A stretch of DNA of 64,000 nucleotides from Galaxea fascicularis. Taxonomy: Eukaryota; Cnidaria; Anthozoa; Scleractinia; Euphylliidae. Position 1 is the stretch's first letter. Each line of letters starts with the position of its first letter. Both the position numbers and the translations under genes were made by a program. Location of the stretch: contig OX419342.1 of the NCBI GenBank assembly GCA_948470475.1, forward strand, positions 4,693,701-4,757,700. Direction: 5' to 3'. The notes beneath the pieces are model-generated. The model saw nothing but the letters and a program-made list of their open reading frames with translations, was not told where the DNA came from and searched no databases. Below, one piece after another: positions 45,002-58,200 of the stretch.

Positions 45002-47239
45002 GGTTTAACTCTCTCACTCTGAGCTAGCAGTGTATTTGTCATGCCAACACCCACAGAGATTTTAATGTTGTTGCCCTTTTACTTTTCCATGATCTCAGTA
45101 GTTAGTACCGTAATTCCTTTTTCTCCTTCACAGAGTGCGTCCCCAGTTGTGGATGGATTAGATCCAAATGGGATGATTATGTATCGACTGTTTAGAGATG
45201 CGACTCGTTATACTGATGGGGTGCATGTAAAGGTCAGAATAAAAAGTAATGTGGTCAGTATAAAGACAACTTTATGTACTGAATTGAGGGAAAACTCACA
45301 GAATCTACAAACCAGGTCTTGAATTTGGTCCTGATTGGTTGGTTAAGTGTAGGTTTGCGCTCTGATTGGTGCAGAAACCATCACAATATTTTGTCTGAAC
45401 CAATCACAGAGCTCAGAGGACAGACAACTTTCTTTGCTCAAGCAATTAACGTAACTAGGAAGTAATGAGGTAATAGCTTTTGTGGATCCTTGTTGATTGT
45501 TTAAAACCAGGATTGTCAACAGCATGAAGAGGCTTTAAAGACCAGAGGAAATATACAAAAATATCTCTGGTAGGCCCAGACCTCGACTAATATTTTTTAC
45601 AACGCTGTTGAAACACATGAAGATATTTCTATTTCTCTATTATTACTCATTTGTGTATTTTTCTTGGTAGGATTTGTGCGCACTAAATCGAGATCTTTCC
45701 AAAGTCATCATGATTGACTGCGACGAAAAAGCTCCCAGCGAAAACATACGAAACGCCATAATTCTTAAGAAGTGGGAAGGCGATCCAACTGACAGAACGT
45801 TGTTTGACCTTATTCCTTTTCTTCAAAGTAAGTATTTCTAAAAAGATCTGTTTAGTTCCTTAGCTAGATGCCTTCTGTTGCCGAAATAGCCACTTGTCTC
45901 CTCCGCAACCATTTTTTTGGTTTTCTTTCAGGGGCACCCAACGAGAATATAGTTCAAACCCACTAAACATAGCATTGTTGAACGTATTTTAGTATTTAAA
46001 CGGTAGATATAGGCATATTTTTATCTCCTAAAAATTTTTCATCTGTTCGGATTTCCTAGCTGAAAGTTTAGTGATCCGAAAATTATAGGGATCAAAACTT
46101 ACCTTTTCGAAAATTTCAGCCAGAAATAAGGCTCCCGAAAATTCTAGGTGACCTTTTTAGGGTAAAAATCCGTTAAAAATGGGCAATTATACCATTGTTT
46201 AGATGTTCGAAAATCCTAGGAGAGGCAGGCAAGCAAGAAATTTTACAACAAATGTTCCGAAAATTCTAGATCTCAAATCGTCTTCCGAACAGAGATTTTC
46301 CGAAAATTGACGTTGGGTGCCCCTGTTCTTTGGGGGGAGCGTTGCGTGACACCCCAAAAAACAGCTGTGGAGGACAAAACAGCCATGGACAGGGAAAATA
46401 ATTTGTGCAACATATGCGTAAGGAACAAAGTTTTGATATCCGGATTTTCGTGATGCATTTACTTGCTGCAAAAGTGTGAAGCTGCAACTTATCATACCCA
46501 CAGCCGTTTGCGAAATTCAAAGCAGACCCACGGTATCTAATTCGGTTTCGCAACACGCCCTCCTCGCTTTTCTTCACTCCAGATGTAATTAGTTCTAGTA
46601 GCACAAACAGACTTTTCTTTCCGGTCCTTGCACTTTTCTCTGCGCAGACGCACGCGAAAATCACGCAGTGGCTGCTGACAGCTGCAAGATTCCAAACCAA
46701 TGCAGAGATATGTGCTTTGTATACGGCGTAATATTACTTTGAAACTCGTTAGACGTATGCTTCAGGTAACGCCCATTTACAGGAAGCTCTTTTGTCGTAA
46801 CAAAGCCAAATTAAGTTAACATCGCAGTCTGCCTAAAAGTAATCGAAGCTAAATGGTGCTGGGTTAAAAAAGACAGTGAACCAATAAGAAATCGAAAGAA
46901 AGATATGCAATGGTTTGTAGAGAAAGTTTAATGCAAAATTTTAACTTATATATATACCCAATGAGGGCGGGCAAAGTAGCGCGATATTTTTCAGCGATTG
47001 TATTTTCTTTTTATTTCGTTACAGCCATTGCTACATCGAACGTGGAGGACATTCGAACAGTGTTAGATTTTTATCGAAAAGAGGACGATATTCTGGAGGC
47101 CTTCAAACGAAACCAGGCGCGCCTGCGAGAAGCTGAGGAAACCAGACGCGCTCAGAAGCAGGGAGGAACTTCATCCTGGTCGGGGATGTTTGGAAGGAGC
47201 TTCGGCCTTGGCCGATCAACCAGCAAAAGCGTGAGTTGA
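42239..47239 (+). CDS. TIMM50: Mitochondrial import inner membrane translocase subunit TIM50
   Basis: TIM50 is anchored in the inner membrane and hands preproteins from the TOM complex to TIM23. Exons: 42239-42500, 43140-43165, 43303-43324, 43410-43468, 43935-44054, 44357-44464, 45134-45232, 45671-45827, 47025-47239 (1068 nt, 355 aa; human 353). Residues 1-50 form a presequence rich in Ser, Arg and Cys and poor in acids. Residues about 69-88 ([19 protein letters not shown]) are the membrane anchor. The FCP1-like (NIF) domain starts at [17 protein letters not shown]. The phosphatase motif DxDx(T/V) is replaced by E152 and K154, so it is a pseudophosphatase, as in human. Strong blocks are [25 protein letters not shown] and [10 protein letters not shown]. 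The C-terminus is charged and helical ([17 protein letters not shown]). An in-frame ATG at 42221 is possible; 42239 has the better context. Confidence 0.95.
43615..43885 (+). repeat. Interspersed SINE-like repeat in TIMM50 intron 4
   Basis: Includes gtgagatgggacgtccagtt, ccttatctaagaagactaga, aaccatttgcagatgtcatt and agaccctgagtgttggtctg. This word order is one I associate with a common cnidarian interspersed repeat. No ORF. Boundaries are approximate. Confidence 0.45.
44561..44768 (+). repeat. Dispersed repeat, second copy inverted at about 55095-55290
   Basis: Blocks gatcacacaagatgaatttg, cttgatattgtaac and aatttctcc(t/c) reappear in reverse complement near 55.1-55.3 kb (caaattcatcttgtgtgatc). 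Copies are diverged. It is non-coding, directly next to the TTAA element. Confidence 0.65.
44769..45001. mobile_element. 233-bp TTAA-class MITE in TIMM50 intron 6
   Basis: The ends ttaaagggccccagtcagcc and ggctgactagggccctttaa are inverted with one mismatch. TTAA bounds both sides, as for piggyBac or Kolobok insertions. The AGGG terminus fits Kolobok better. No coding content. Confidence 0.75.
45929..46325. mobile_element. 397-bp MITE with CAGGGGCACCCAACG ends and ttcttt target duplication
   Basis: Ends caggggcacccaacg and cgttgggtgcccctg are perfect 15-bp inverted repeats. Flanks are ttcttt on both sides (45923-45928 and 46326-46331). The interior repeats ccgaaaatt(c/t)tag. It lies in TIMM50 intron 8 inside another repeat (ctcctccgcaacc and ggagcgttgcgtgacacccc). 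Confidence 0.85.
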
Positions 47240-50200
47240 TGGAAAATGTTATTTTTATCTAGACTTGTAGCTTCTCCTTATAATATAAATACATTGCCCG
47301 TCAGAGCGGTGATGAGAATAAACAAACTTATCAGCCAGAGGGTGTTATCTGGACATAACCCTAAATTCTCTTAACTAATGCACAAAGAACTTTATAGCAG
47401 CTGGATTTAGGAGAATTGACAATCAGATCTTGGAAGTGAAAGGGTTAAGTAACAGAATGTACCGTTTTGACCATTATTCGTTTCAAAGACTTATTAACAC
47501 AATTTAGATGCCACGCCACTACCTCTAGAATCCGTTGTGATTTGTCATCTACTGGTTCAAGAGCCAATTGCGTCCTTAAGAGAATTATCAAACGACCTGA
47601 TCGACCTTATCAGTTTTAAGTCTGCTACCGACATACTGCGGAGAAACCGTGTATGTATTTTAAAGATTAATGTTTTCTCAAGCGAGCGCAAGGAGTTTTG
47701 ACTCTAACCGCAAGGAAGTGTTTTTCTTGGTACTTCGCCTGTTGTATGCCTAGACTAACTGGTCAACTCTGATGTCACGCAATGGTCCTTCTGAGAATAC
47801 TAAGGTAGTAAAGGAGTTACTTCAAGGCCTAGCAACAGTAAATCGTACACAGCAACAAATATTATCGCCAATTCCTGGTTACTTTATCTCCCCCCTACCT
47901 ACCCCCTGGTTTTTTCAACAGCGCTCCACCCCCCCTCCCCCTATCCACCTCTTTACACCCCCTAACCAACCTAGACTTTGTGTGGATAGGAATTCACATT
48001 CCTTCATATGACTCTCGCAAACATTTTTATGTCAAAAATCTGTAGGGCAGTGGAGACAGTCAAGTGCCCTCAAGTTGGTGTTTTATTAAAAAAAATAAAT
48101 TTCGGATTATTCCTTGTTGACCTCGGGAGCGGCATATTACAGAAGTTCTTTAGTTACAGAAATCACTCTGCTCTTTAAGGTGGATTTTTTTTATATCGCA
48201 TACCAAGCAAAATATCCATGGTCACATTTTTCCCTGGCCTTTTATTTTGTTGAAAGCAGTTGCCAAGCAACAGCGGCGGAGTACATTTATGCGGTCGCTA
48301 TGATCAGCAATATTTACATCCGTTGAATTACTGCTCAATATTAACTATTACGTTTGAGTTATAACCAGAATCTAATTTTAATTGCCGATTTTTCGCATGG
48401 ATTGGCGTAGGATGATAGAAGTTTACTGTTATCGTTTATATCAGTATCAGTTATTGCATTTTTGGTCTTCCGTTCAAAGGCGACAAAAGACCTCAAAAAT
48501 GCACCAGTTGAAAGGTTCCCATTGATTTATTACACAGTGAAATCCCGCTTTAAGAACATCTGGGAGACTTGTGTTTCATCTTACGTTAGCTTGCCTTACA
48601 CGGCTATGTGTTAATAGGAACAAGTCTTTTCCACCCCGAGTGACACCCAGTCACCCAGTTTTTTCCTGTCTTTGCAGAAACAGGTTATGGCTGCACTGTG
48701 TGGTTTGCCAAGGCTGTAAAATACAGTGTCACCCTGTCAGAAAATAGCTCTGTTCTATTGCTTGATAGCAGAGCGCTTTATCGATAAAGTGCAGTTATGG
48801 CGTTTATTCTAAGAGCTCGCATGATGCGAACTCCCGACAGGGGCGCCGAACGAGACCACTACAGCAAAGTACTTTAAGTGCTGTTTCCTGTGTTGTTTGG
48901 TGGTGTTGTTGCCTTTTAAAGGCATCACCTTTTTTTAGGTGAAAATGTAATTGGAAGAAATGTTTGGGGAGTATGAACGTATTTCCCAAAACTTTAAGTG
49001 AATGTTGGCATTCTGATAATCTGAGCTGGTCGTCTCTCACGTCAAACGACCTGTGCCCGCCTCCACTGTCTGTCCCCTTCCCGCCCCTCTCAAAACAACT
49101 TTGCGCTCCACACATTTCAGGGGACATTTCACGGAATAAAGTTTAAAATTCAATCCGATTTTTGAGTGGAACCGTTATTTCACTGAAACAAATCGTTCAG
49201 TTTCTCCTGATTTCCGGACAATGCGGACAATTATACACGTCTCCATGGTGTCCTAAATATCAGTATAGATTTATAAATAAATTTCATTGCGATTAAAGAG
49301 GCGGCATTTTCAAGAGGTGTTTCTCAGACGATAAAACATTGCTATTTATACTGGTCCTTTGAGGTTTAAAGGAGCGAAAAATGCCAATACAAGAAAATCT
49401 TCGAGGTACGTAATATAGCTCAGAGCGATAAAAATCGTTAATTAACATTTTACCGGAGTTAAAAATGTGCGCAAGATTTGGGCGAATCGTGTGCAATCAA
49501 CTGGATACCATCAATACGTGAAACCAAAGGGGGGGAAGAAAATGTTGAATTGTTTTCGTTATTGGAAAACATCAAAGACATGAAATGAGCTTAGGAGGAA
49601 GAATAGGAGATGATAGTCAGTTTGAAGCGTTTTTTTTTTAGCCCTAAAATGATAGCAGTTGACTTTGATCTCGACAATATAACAGCAAATTCGGAATCAT
49701 GCACATGTTCGGCCGTAGGACTCGTGGTTTCGGGGCGGCTTTTCTTTTGAGGCCTTATCATGACAATTCCTTAAACATCATTTATCAGATATCGTTTTAA
49801 GCGGGGTTTTCTTTTCAATTTCAATCGAAGTCTTATTGATTAAGCGGCGAAGCTCAAAACTCACTATAAAATCAACTGTTTAGGTGACCGGCGCAACATA
49901 CATTCTTTCGTGAATCAGCTGTTTCAATTAGTTTAGGACTCTTCGCAAAAAGGGCCCTTTTTCGTAAGCACTGTTACTGTCCGGAAGGTTTGATTATCAT
50001 GCATGCATGCTTGTGAAAACAAAAATCTGCGTTTTGGCAGCCTTACAAAATTTAAATCATTTTATCTTTATTCATTTAACGGCTTGCAAGAAAAATTTTT
50101 TTTTTTTTTTTAATTTTTGTAGTTGTTGTTAAATCAATGCAATTAAGCTTTCATCGTCTTTCTCTGTTATTCATTATTACATTTTATTCCCTATGCCAAA

Positions 50201-50905
50201 TGCTACGGGACTTTGTAGGTAGTCCGCATGTTCCAAAAACTACTGAGTTAGAAGGACGCACTGTTGGAGTATCTTTCGCACCGTTAAATTATTCTATATT
50301 AGTAAAAATAGTTAATGAGTGCTTACCACAGTCATATCTCTTAATGCCTTATTGGAGTTTATTGTGCACTTAACATTTAAATGAATTTCCTGAATCACTG
50401 TGACTCCTTAAAGAAATTATTTCCTTTGTGCTATATTTAAATTAAATCGAGTTACCACCAAATCATTTGTAATCGTAGAATTCTCACGCAGCCATCAATA
50501 AGCTAATTATTAGATTGTATTGGAATGAAATACCCGGATTTTTTTTTTTTTAGCTAACACGTTGTATGAAAGAGTGAAAGAAAATGAAAGAGCACTGATC
50601 GGTAGAACGATCTTGAAGCTAATATTATGAGTAGAATCAGTTCCATAGTAGACCAGAAATGGTTCAGAGCCAAACTGGCGGCCACTTTACGTAAAATGAA
50701 AGGACAGGAACTGGTCCTTACCCTGGAAACCGGATTGAAATGTTGAAGAGAGTTTATGCTCTTGTCGACAAAAAACGACCGCGCGCAGCAATGCACTGGT
50801 GTAGAACCTGGCATTTGGCGCTTTCATCTAATTCTGACCGCCATCGACTCGATTTAATAGTTAATCAATTTTATGGTATCTCGGACCTTATTCTCTCATG
50901 GAAGG

Positions 50906-51312
50906 GGAAGGGGGGTTACCCCTCGGGATTCTTGGTATGGGTGTGCTGCCCGCTTCTCCAATTCCTGACCCTATTTCAGACCAAAACATACCATTTTCAG
51001 ACCTGACGTTGCGTTTACACTCGATTTGTTGTAACGTAATTAAGTTTGGCATCAGGACCAAAGTCAAAAATTGATGAAATTCCGCTCAAATGACAAGTTT
51101 TGGTTTCTTCTCTTTCTCTATTATTCATTTAGAGTTGAAAGACAAATATGTTTATACGATTTCGTGGTTCCCTTGAAAACCATAACCGATTTAAGGTCAG
51201 AATGGTCACAATTTATACCCGTTTTCATACCAAAACGGCTCAAACACCATACCCTTTGGGGCGGCGCATAGCTATATAGCTTATATAGGGGAGTACCTCC
51301 CCCGGGGGGGAG
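50906..51312. repeat. Interspersed repeat ending in gtacctcccccgggg
   Basis: Starts near ggggggttacccctcgggat, with tatgggtgtgctgcccgctt, and ends with ataggggagtacctccccc plus a G run. Internal blocks accaaaacataccattttca and cataccaaaacggctcaaac recall a common coral repeat type. A palindromic gggagtacctccc marks the right end. No coding content. Confidence 0.5.
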
Positions 51313-51647
51313 TGGCTTATTCTTTCAACCTGGTCCAATGTTTAAAAAAATGAAAAATAGTCCTGCCAATAGCCACACAAAGTATTATGGTACACTTGCC
51401 TTTGATGGAGAGGCGAATGCTGTAGAAGAGAAGCTTAAAATAGGGAAGTTACCATTCTAACTTATATGTCGAATTCAATTTTTCCCATCAGTCGGTGGAA
51501 CGTTAACTTGCGAGATCACTTTCACTGAGGACTTAATATAGAGATGGGTGTGGTTGTTTTTATTGTAATAACAAAACGATTGTTGTAGGAATTTGTCCTG
51601 AGTGTGTTCGTAATACGTTGACTCACAATTCTGTGTTTTTCTTGCAG

Positions 51648-51668
51648 GTAAACGCAGACAATAAGTGA
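51648..51668 (+). CDS. TIMM50: Possible alternative last coding exon of TIMM50
   Basis: A strong acceptor (tgtgtttttcttgcag) is followed in frame by VNADNK and a stop. The presumed last exon of TIMM50 reads ...STSKS followed by gtgagt, a perfect donor, giving only VS before the stop. Joining the two would replace VS with VNADNK across a 4.4-kb intron. Only transcript data can decide. Confidence 0.35.
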   Translation, partial: VNADNK

Positions 51669-52029
51669 GTCTTTTTGCAAAAAACCCAACTCGTAATTAT
51701 GACAAGAACAAAAGAAACTGCGATTGTCCCAGGATTAAGCGCCAAAATAGGAACAATAGCGTCTGCCATCTTGGTTCAATACGAAGAATGATGATTGAAA
51801 GAGGAAATTGTTATGGCATATTTTGGCCAGGTGTCGACTTTGAAGCTCATCGCCGTTCCTTCGCTGCTATTCGAGCTCGAATTGCCATCTCGCACAAATT
51901 TTATGAAGGATCAAAATGTGTTCACGGCATGTTGGTGACAAAAGACTGCAAGTGAGGTGATGAGAACGTAAAGGACCCTCAAAGAAAAGTGACGCGAGAG
52001 TGTTTGTTCGCGGTATTACATCCTAACCT

Positions 52030-52215
52030 GCAGTAAATGAATTTATACAGCACGCACAACTCTTTATTTCTTCGTAAATGGTTTGAAGGAACCATATCAT
52101 AACTAAGTGAAGTATGATCGTCCGGGTGAGTGTAGTCCTGAGAAGGACTGTTTAAGGTGACATTGACTGACGTTTCGACAACAAAGTCATCATCAGAGTT
52201 TCTTCCTGCTATCAA
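52030..52215 (-). mobile_element. Retroelement 3' tail fragment
   Basis: On the minus strand it reads actctgatgatgactttgtt, then gtcgaaacgtcagtcaatgt, then ggactacactcacccggacg. The pattern of a gatgatgac motif followed by gtcgaaacgt is typical of the 3' ends of Penelope-like and some LINE elements, and echoes 2715-2740. No intact ORF. Confidence 0.5.
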
Positions 52216-55094
52216 TCGTTGCTTCGAGTAGTTTGTAACGAACGTTCTAACCTCTCTTTAAGTTTGTTAGTGATAAAAAAATATATATCCGGTCCTGTTT
52301 TGTATGCCTGAGCAAACGAGGGCCAAAGAAACGGCACGTTCCTGATGGCGCCGCACTGTAAAGTTCGTTCAAATCGAAATTCCAAAATAAAATAAACTGA
52401 TGAAATTTGTACTTTGACATTCACGCTCTCTAACTATTGAAAAGGCGATCAATTTCGTCCATTCCTTTGAATAAACTTTTCCGTGCGTTTTCTCCAAAGA
52501 AGCACTTCAACACGCAAAGGAATGTAACTTCAGACCCGTGCCCACGCTAGCTGTCGCGTATGTTATGTTAACGAAACATCTTGATGGCAGACAGCAGTAA
52601 ACATTTTCTACAATTTTTCTCTTGTTCCTACTTCTGCTGTCGAGCCGACTAATTAACTGCATACCTCTAACTGAAAACGTCATCGTTAGGGCACGAGGGG
52701 CACCTTGAAGGCCAGCAAAAGTGTCTCCTTTGTACGCTGTATGTGCTTGTTTTCATTCCAGGAAAAAGCCGGAACGCGAAGGAAAGAAAACTGGTCATCG
52801 GTATTTAACAGAGTCCGTTCCGCGAATTTTGACAGCATGTACGTAAATCTGAATTTGAGAATTTCACTGTGGATGCTGTGAGGTTTCTTCATGTGTGACA
52901 GACGGTGAAATCAACCAAAACGAGGAAGAAACCACAACGCCTTCAGGCTAAAAACGTAGAGCTTTAATGTAGAGTTTTAATGTCATTCTGAACGCGCAAC
53001 AGTTTCGAAAATCATAGTGGGTACATCTGTTTTGTGGTTTAGGAGGAAACGAAGTAGAACATGAAACAAATTGAACGATTAAACGTAAGAAGTGGAAAGC
53101 TAACGAACCATTTTCCCTTTTGTCTCTGGGATAGTTTGTCTCAAGGATACTGGATTTGAATATTATGATATCATACAATGTTATGCCATATTTTGTTGTG
53201 TGGGACGAGTATGGCAAACACACGCAATCAAGAGTTAAAAATTACTTGGTATTTGTTTCCGTGCTTACATTTAACATAATGTTTTGTTTGTCTCGTTACG
53301 TGCAGCAGATACTGTCTCCTTGACCTTATCTTCCGTTTCCACAGTGTTAGGTTCTTCTAGAAATAGAATAATATTAACCCTCTTCGCCGCGGTTTTAACT
53401 CTTGAGTTTTTTTCGGAGTGCAGTTGATTTGCAAACTATAAAGCGTCGTTCTGAGTTGAGGTGCCATCTTGAATTGAGCTTTCGAACGAAAGCAACCAAA
53501 TGTACTTCCCTGTGTTGCTGTTTTATGTATACAAGATGGTTCCAAGTTTTGAGTCTGTGGACGAAACTCTAAAGTGTGACCACCCGAGTGGACGCTTTTA
53601 AGAGGTATGTTACTGTAGTGCAAGGTGAATTTCTAACTTTGGAGTTTGCATGAAATCCCGAAGCGTTTCGTCTAAATGAAAGTCGTCTGCCATTGTTTTC
53701 ACCGTCTTATCAGTGTTACAGTCGCCATAATAAGTAAATTTATCAACGCTAACATTATCTCTATTTCTTTGTTAATGGTTTTGTTCCCCTCGTATCGCAC
53801 GATACAATCGCCTCCGGCAACAGATGCAACACAATACCCATCATTTTTTTTTTTATTACTATCATTTTTTTTATTTTATATTTTTTTATTTTTTATGAGG
53901 AGGGGTACCTAACACTTTCTAGATGATTTTAATTTCGCGACTGAATTAAAATCGTATCAACTGTATTTGGGTAGTCTGTAAGATATGTCATTACCCTGTT
54001 ACTTCGAGCATGATAGCTCTCTTCTGCAAACGTTCTACAGCTTTTCTTTTTGTATTGACTCACCCCTCCCCAGCCTTAAAAGACAATAAATGCCCCCCCC
54101 CCTCCTCGCCCTCAATGGCCCCTAGCTGCGCCTGTAATTTTGGGATATGACCGGTTAATTGGTAACAAATGTCTTCTAATCAAAGCCAATTGACTTAAAT
54201 GAATGTTATTGTCGAGGGGGAAAAGCCACGTCGGCTTTGTATTCATAATGATTACATCAGGATTACATGTTGGCTTATGCTCACAATTTCGATTTAACCT
54301 TTTAATTTTGAGTCCAGGAGTGGCAACTGTCACCTAATATTTCCTCGTAATATCGCCTAACAAACCTGCACGTTGGTCACGCGAGAATTGCAAAGGGAAA
54401 TAGTTTTTCAACAAATCCCTTAAAATCGAGAACTGAGAGGTGTTAAGAAAATAATCGGCTGATTGGAAGAGCAGCAAGTAAGCTTACCAAGAGTTGAACG
54501 GCTTAACGTAAAGGTATGCTTACGTTTTGGCTACAGATTTCTACTTAGTTTGCGCTGAATGGGCCATGTAGCTTCTAGAAATCCCTTGCTGTGACACATT
54601 AGCACCATAATATCAGCAAATGATTTTCTGATATACGCTATTCACCATATATTATTGAGTGTTTTTTGCTCACCCTCGCGATATTAAAGGATCGATACTG
54701 ATCAGTTTGGGTGCTTACGGAATGCGCTCTTTGAAGCCATACTTTTAATGCCTAATCGAAGCTGTCCTTTTCGACACGGTTTGGCATTTGTTTTACTTCT
54801 CCTGAAAAACAGCTAGGTTAAACTCAAAGTATTGTTAGAAAAAAGACAAAACATTAGAAAAGTATCAAGTTTGTTTCTTCCTGACCTGTGCATGTTTGAA
54901 TACTGTGCCCTCCCCCACCAGCCCACTTCTTCATTTCCTTCCAGGGGTTAAACATTTCTAACGGAAACAGCTACAAGACTGACAAATTACTTTGCCCCCA
55001 ACAAATCTGGAATTGGTCATCCTGTTCTACATTTTACTGTGGTTCGTATCGGTATAAGTTTATTTTCTTGGCATATTTGCATGTACAACTAACC

Positions 55095-55290
55095 AGCCGA
55101 ATTTAACCCTATAAACCCTTAGATCAAAATTTAAATTCTCAGTTGCTGACCCTACACATTTCCTGAATAAGTAGCAAGGAGAAGTTAAAATATCAAGCAA
55201 ATTCATCTTGTGTGATCCTGTCCTTGATTCTCGTGACCACTACGTTTTGCAAAGCGTCGATATTACAAGGAGAAATTTGATCCTGATCAC
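55095..55290 (-). repeat. Dispersed repeat, inverted copy of 44561-44768
   Basis: Shares aaatttaaattctcagttg, acacatttcctgaa, caaattcatcttgtgtgatc and caaggagaaatttgatcctg with the reverse complement of the copy in TIMM50 intron 6. Diverged and non-coding. Confidence 0.65.
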
Positions 55291-58200
55291 TCTATGCCTC
55301 TTTTATCCAGAGGAGCACATGTCAGGATTAGCAATTTTAAATCATCTAGCGGAACCCCAGATAATTATCTATCTATACACATATAAAGACGCATTTTCGT
55401 AAAGGGAAGTTGAAAGGTACAGTCGAACTTGTGATCACGATATCACTGGGACAAAAAAACATTTCTGTATTCAAGGACGATAAAGGTTGATTCAGGGGCA
55501 AATACGCGATTCAAGAACAGCTCCTAGAGAACTGCCTGTATTTTATGGTGACTTGTCGTCTCTGCATAAAGAGGTCAGAGTCTATAACAAACTAATGTCG
55601 AAAACATTCGAAGCCGATTACCATTACAAAAGTATGACAATTACTTTTCACTCCCAACAAAATGAGGGCAGCTTTTGAAACCGCACGAATCACCTGAAAA
55701 TGTCCAGCTGGTGGTTTTTTGTTTATCTCGCCCGCGCCGTTTTGTTTGAGTTGGGAAAATTCTCTCTAAAAAAAGCCCGATAAACAAACCTATAATAAAC
55801 TTTGATCACTGCAGCTGGTGTTAAGTTTCGAAATTTCCAGTAGAAGGTAAGCAGAGGAGATAACGTGAAAGCTGTGTCGAAGCCATTTAACAATTGATAA
55901 TTCACATGTTTCGATGGAGCAGTGAAAGCAAGCTCATTACAAACCTTGAAACAGCGGGTTAATGTGATCCAGAGAATCTGAACAAGAAGCATTTTTGACT
56001 ATGCGTGTTTTATGAGCTTTTCTCGAGAGTTATTGTAGCAGACACGCACACTGGGTGTAACCGGGGCTCTGTGATCGCTTTCCAACTCGCGTGCCGATTC
56101 TTAAGGTCAATTGAATCCACGAAAAGCATTCATTAGTACTTTTGAATAAAACATTTTTTTTAACCCATATGACTTCGAACGATAAGCTAAAACTATGTGA
56201 TTAATAAAGGTAAGCCACGTTGCTCGCTAAGTTGAAAGAGGATGCCGGTCATCAGTTACACCAGCGTGCTTAGTCTTAAAGAAGGTACGCGAGTTAACAA
56301 TTTATACGGGTGATGTAACTTGCAAGGCACTGAGCAGTTTTTTCGGCAGAAGATCTCTTTGAAAAACGTTAACCTTATAGAAAAATTCAGACTAAATTAC
56401 GACGAAAAACTAGACTTTTTTCAGTGTGGAGAGCGTTACTGCAAGTCCTCCCAAAACTAGAAAAGTAATTTGTTTCGTTTTCGAAAGGAAAATACGTTGT
56501 TATAGAGGTGATATAAGGCCAACAGCAGCCGAGAAATTCTGGGAATGAGATTTTGTGATTAATAACTTTCTCGGACTTAAATTTTCATCTGAAGCATTCA
56601 GGAGCGATCAAAATGAGTTAGCTGATACCAATATTCCTTAAAAAGGCCAAAAATAATCTGGAAACACTAAGCCGGAACAACACTTTAAGAACTTTGCGCA
56701 AATCTTTTCGTTTAGTGCTTCTGAAATTGTGCAGAGAATTCTGAGAATTAGACAGCTAAAGATTGCATACTTGTCTTGATTGTATGTATGATTTGTCTTG
56801 ATCTTAATCTGATCGTTAATCTTTTGTCGTTGCGGTCTGAATGAAGTTTCCTCCTGGTCTAAGATGTTTTCTTCTTCTTCTACTTCTGATTTTTCGAGTA
56901 TCATTTACTACCGATTTGGCTTTGTGTCCTCAGTGTCCTGTGTGAAACAGGTGAAATATGCTTTAAACTGGCATAAAACTAACAGTTGATTGGTTGCCAG
57001 GGGCTATAGCGCGCAAACTTAGTCCGGGCCATAGCCTTAAGGTGCTGGTACAGTCTACGACTGGTTGAAAATGATAAGGGTCCATTTTATTTTCACCTGA
57101 ATCCCTGACTCTTAGGCCTTTCGACCCCATTATTATCTCTGTACAGATATATGCTGACAAAGGGCGAAGGCCAAAATCTCTGGAATGTCGGCGAACACTT
57201 ATGTTATTCAATTTCAACGATGTAACATCTCAGTATGTACTGTTCCATTGACAAGTGGCCCCGGCTGCATCGTGCGTGCTTTTAAGTTCCACTCACATGT
57301 TTGGTGAAAAGTCGGCTTGATCCACCCCTAGTAATGTACTCTGAATGTACTCGTAGCTTTGAACCGGTACGAAATGTGCCCTGGTCCGGTTCCTACCGGT
57401 AATGTTTGAAGCCATACAGATTTTGCTCGATGAAATCTGGAGAAAAAGGCCCATCCCGCGTTCTGATTTTGTTTCGCAACCAGAGCAAGTGAAGTACAAT
57501 ATAAATGACGACTCTGGCCAAAACGTGTTTCGATTACGTTTTGGACTAACCGACCATACGGCAAGGCAAATCATTTTGTATCAACATGACAGAACAACAC
57601 TTTTTGCAGGTGTTTCAAAAGCGACTTGTGTAAGAAGCGCTTGAGTTGTATGGGGCCGGGTCGGACGACTTTATGATGACTCAAGCGCGTGACTTTCTCG
57701 CGTATATGTTTGGCAGTGTACCTCTTACCTATATCCCAGATGTCTACCACTCAAGTTATTTATACCGAAGCACCATGTTCGATAATGGCAAGAAGGTACT
57801 TCACTGCGAGAAGGTACATCCGTGATTTCTCAATACTCTCGGTCAAAAGACCTCAGTACACGTAGATTACCGAGGCAGCCTAACAAATACGTACAGTGGA
57901 ATTTGTGGCCTAGTATAAGATGAGGTTTTTTCCTATCAGTGAATATCGAAGTTGAGCTAAGATCGATGGAATTTTGAGAGATCTAATAGGCGGGAAGCAA
58001 TCTTACAGCTCATTACCACTTGAGAATTTTAATCGGTATTTTTACCTTTTCACAGTCATTCCCTATTTTGTGTTGACGTCATTCTTACCCTGACCTGTTA
58101 CCGGGCCAAAGTACAGTTAACCGGTCGGGTTCCCTCTTGGATCTTGTTTTGAAGCTGTTACGTAAACAACCAAATCACAGAACTGTGAGAGTGAAGACAA

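Noticed and set aside
46266..46700. 144-aa ORF on the minus strand in TIMM50 intron 8
   Set aside because: It overlaps a MITE end and a repeat, shows no domain, and lies in an intron with intact TIMM50 splicing.
47485..47655. Open stretch DATPLPLESVV to ILRRNR followed by gtatgt, exon-like
   Set aside because: About 49 open codons with a plausible acceptor and donor, but no known family and no partner exons; chance is likely.
48804..49127. 107-aa minus-strand ORF
   Set aside because: No domain, low-complexity ends, no supporting splice structure.
51665..51955. 96-aa ORF on + after the possible TIMM50 alternative exon
   Set aside because: No recognisable family, no good start, and the frame differs from the TIMM50 frame.
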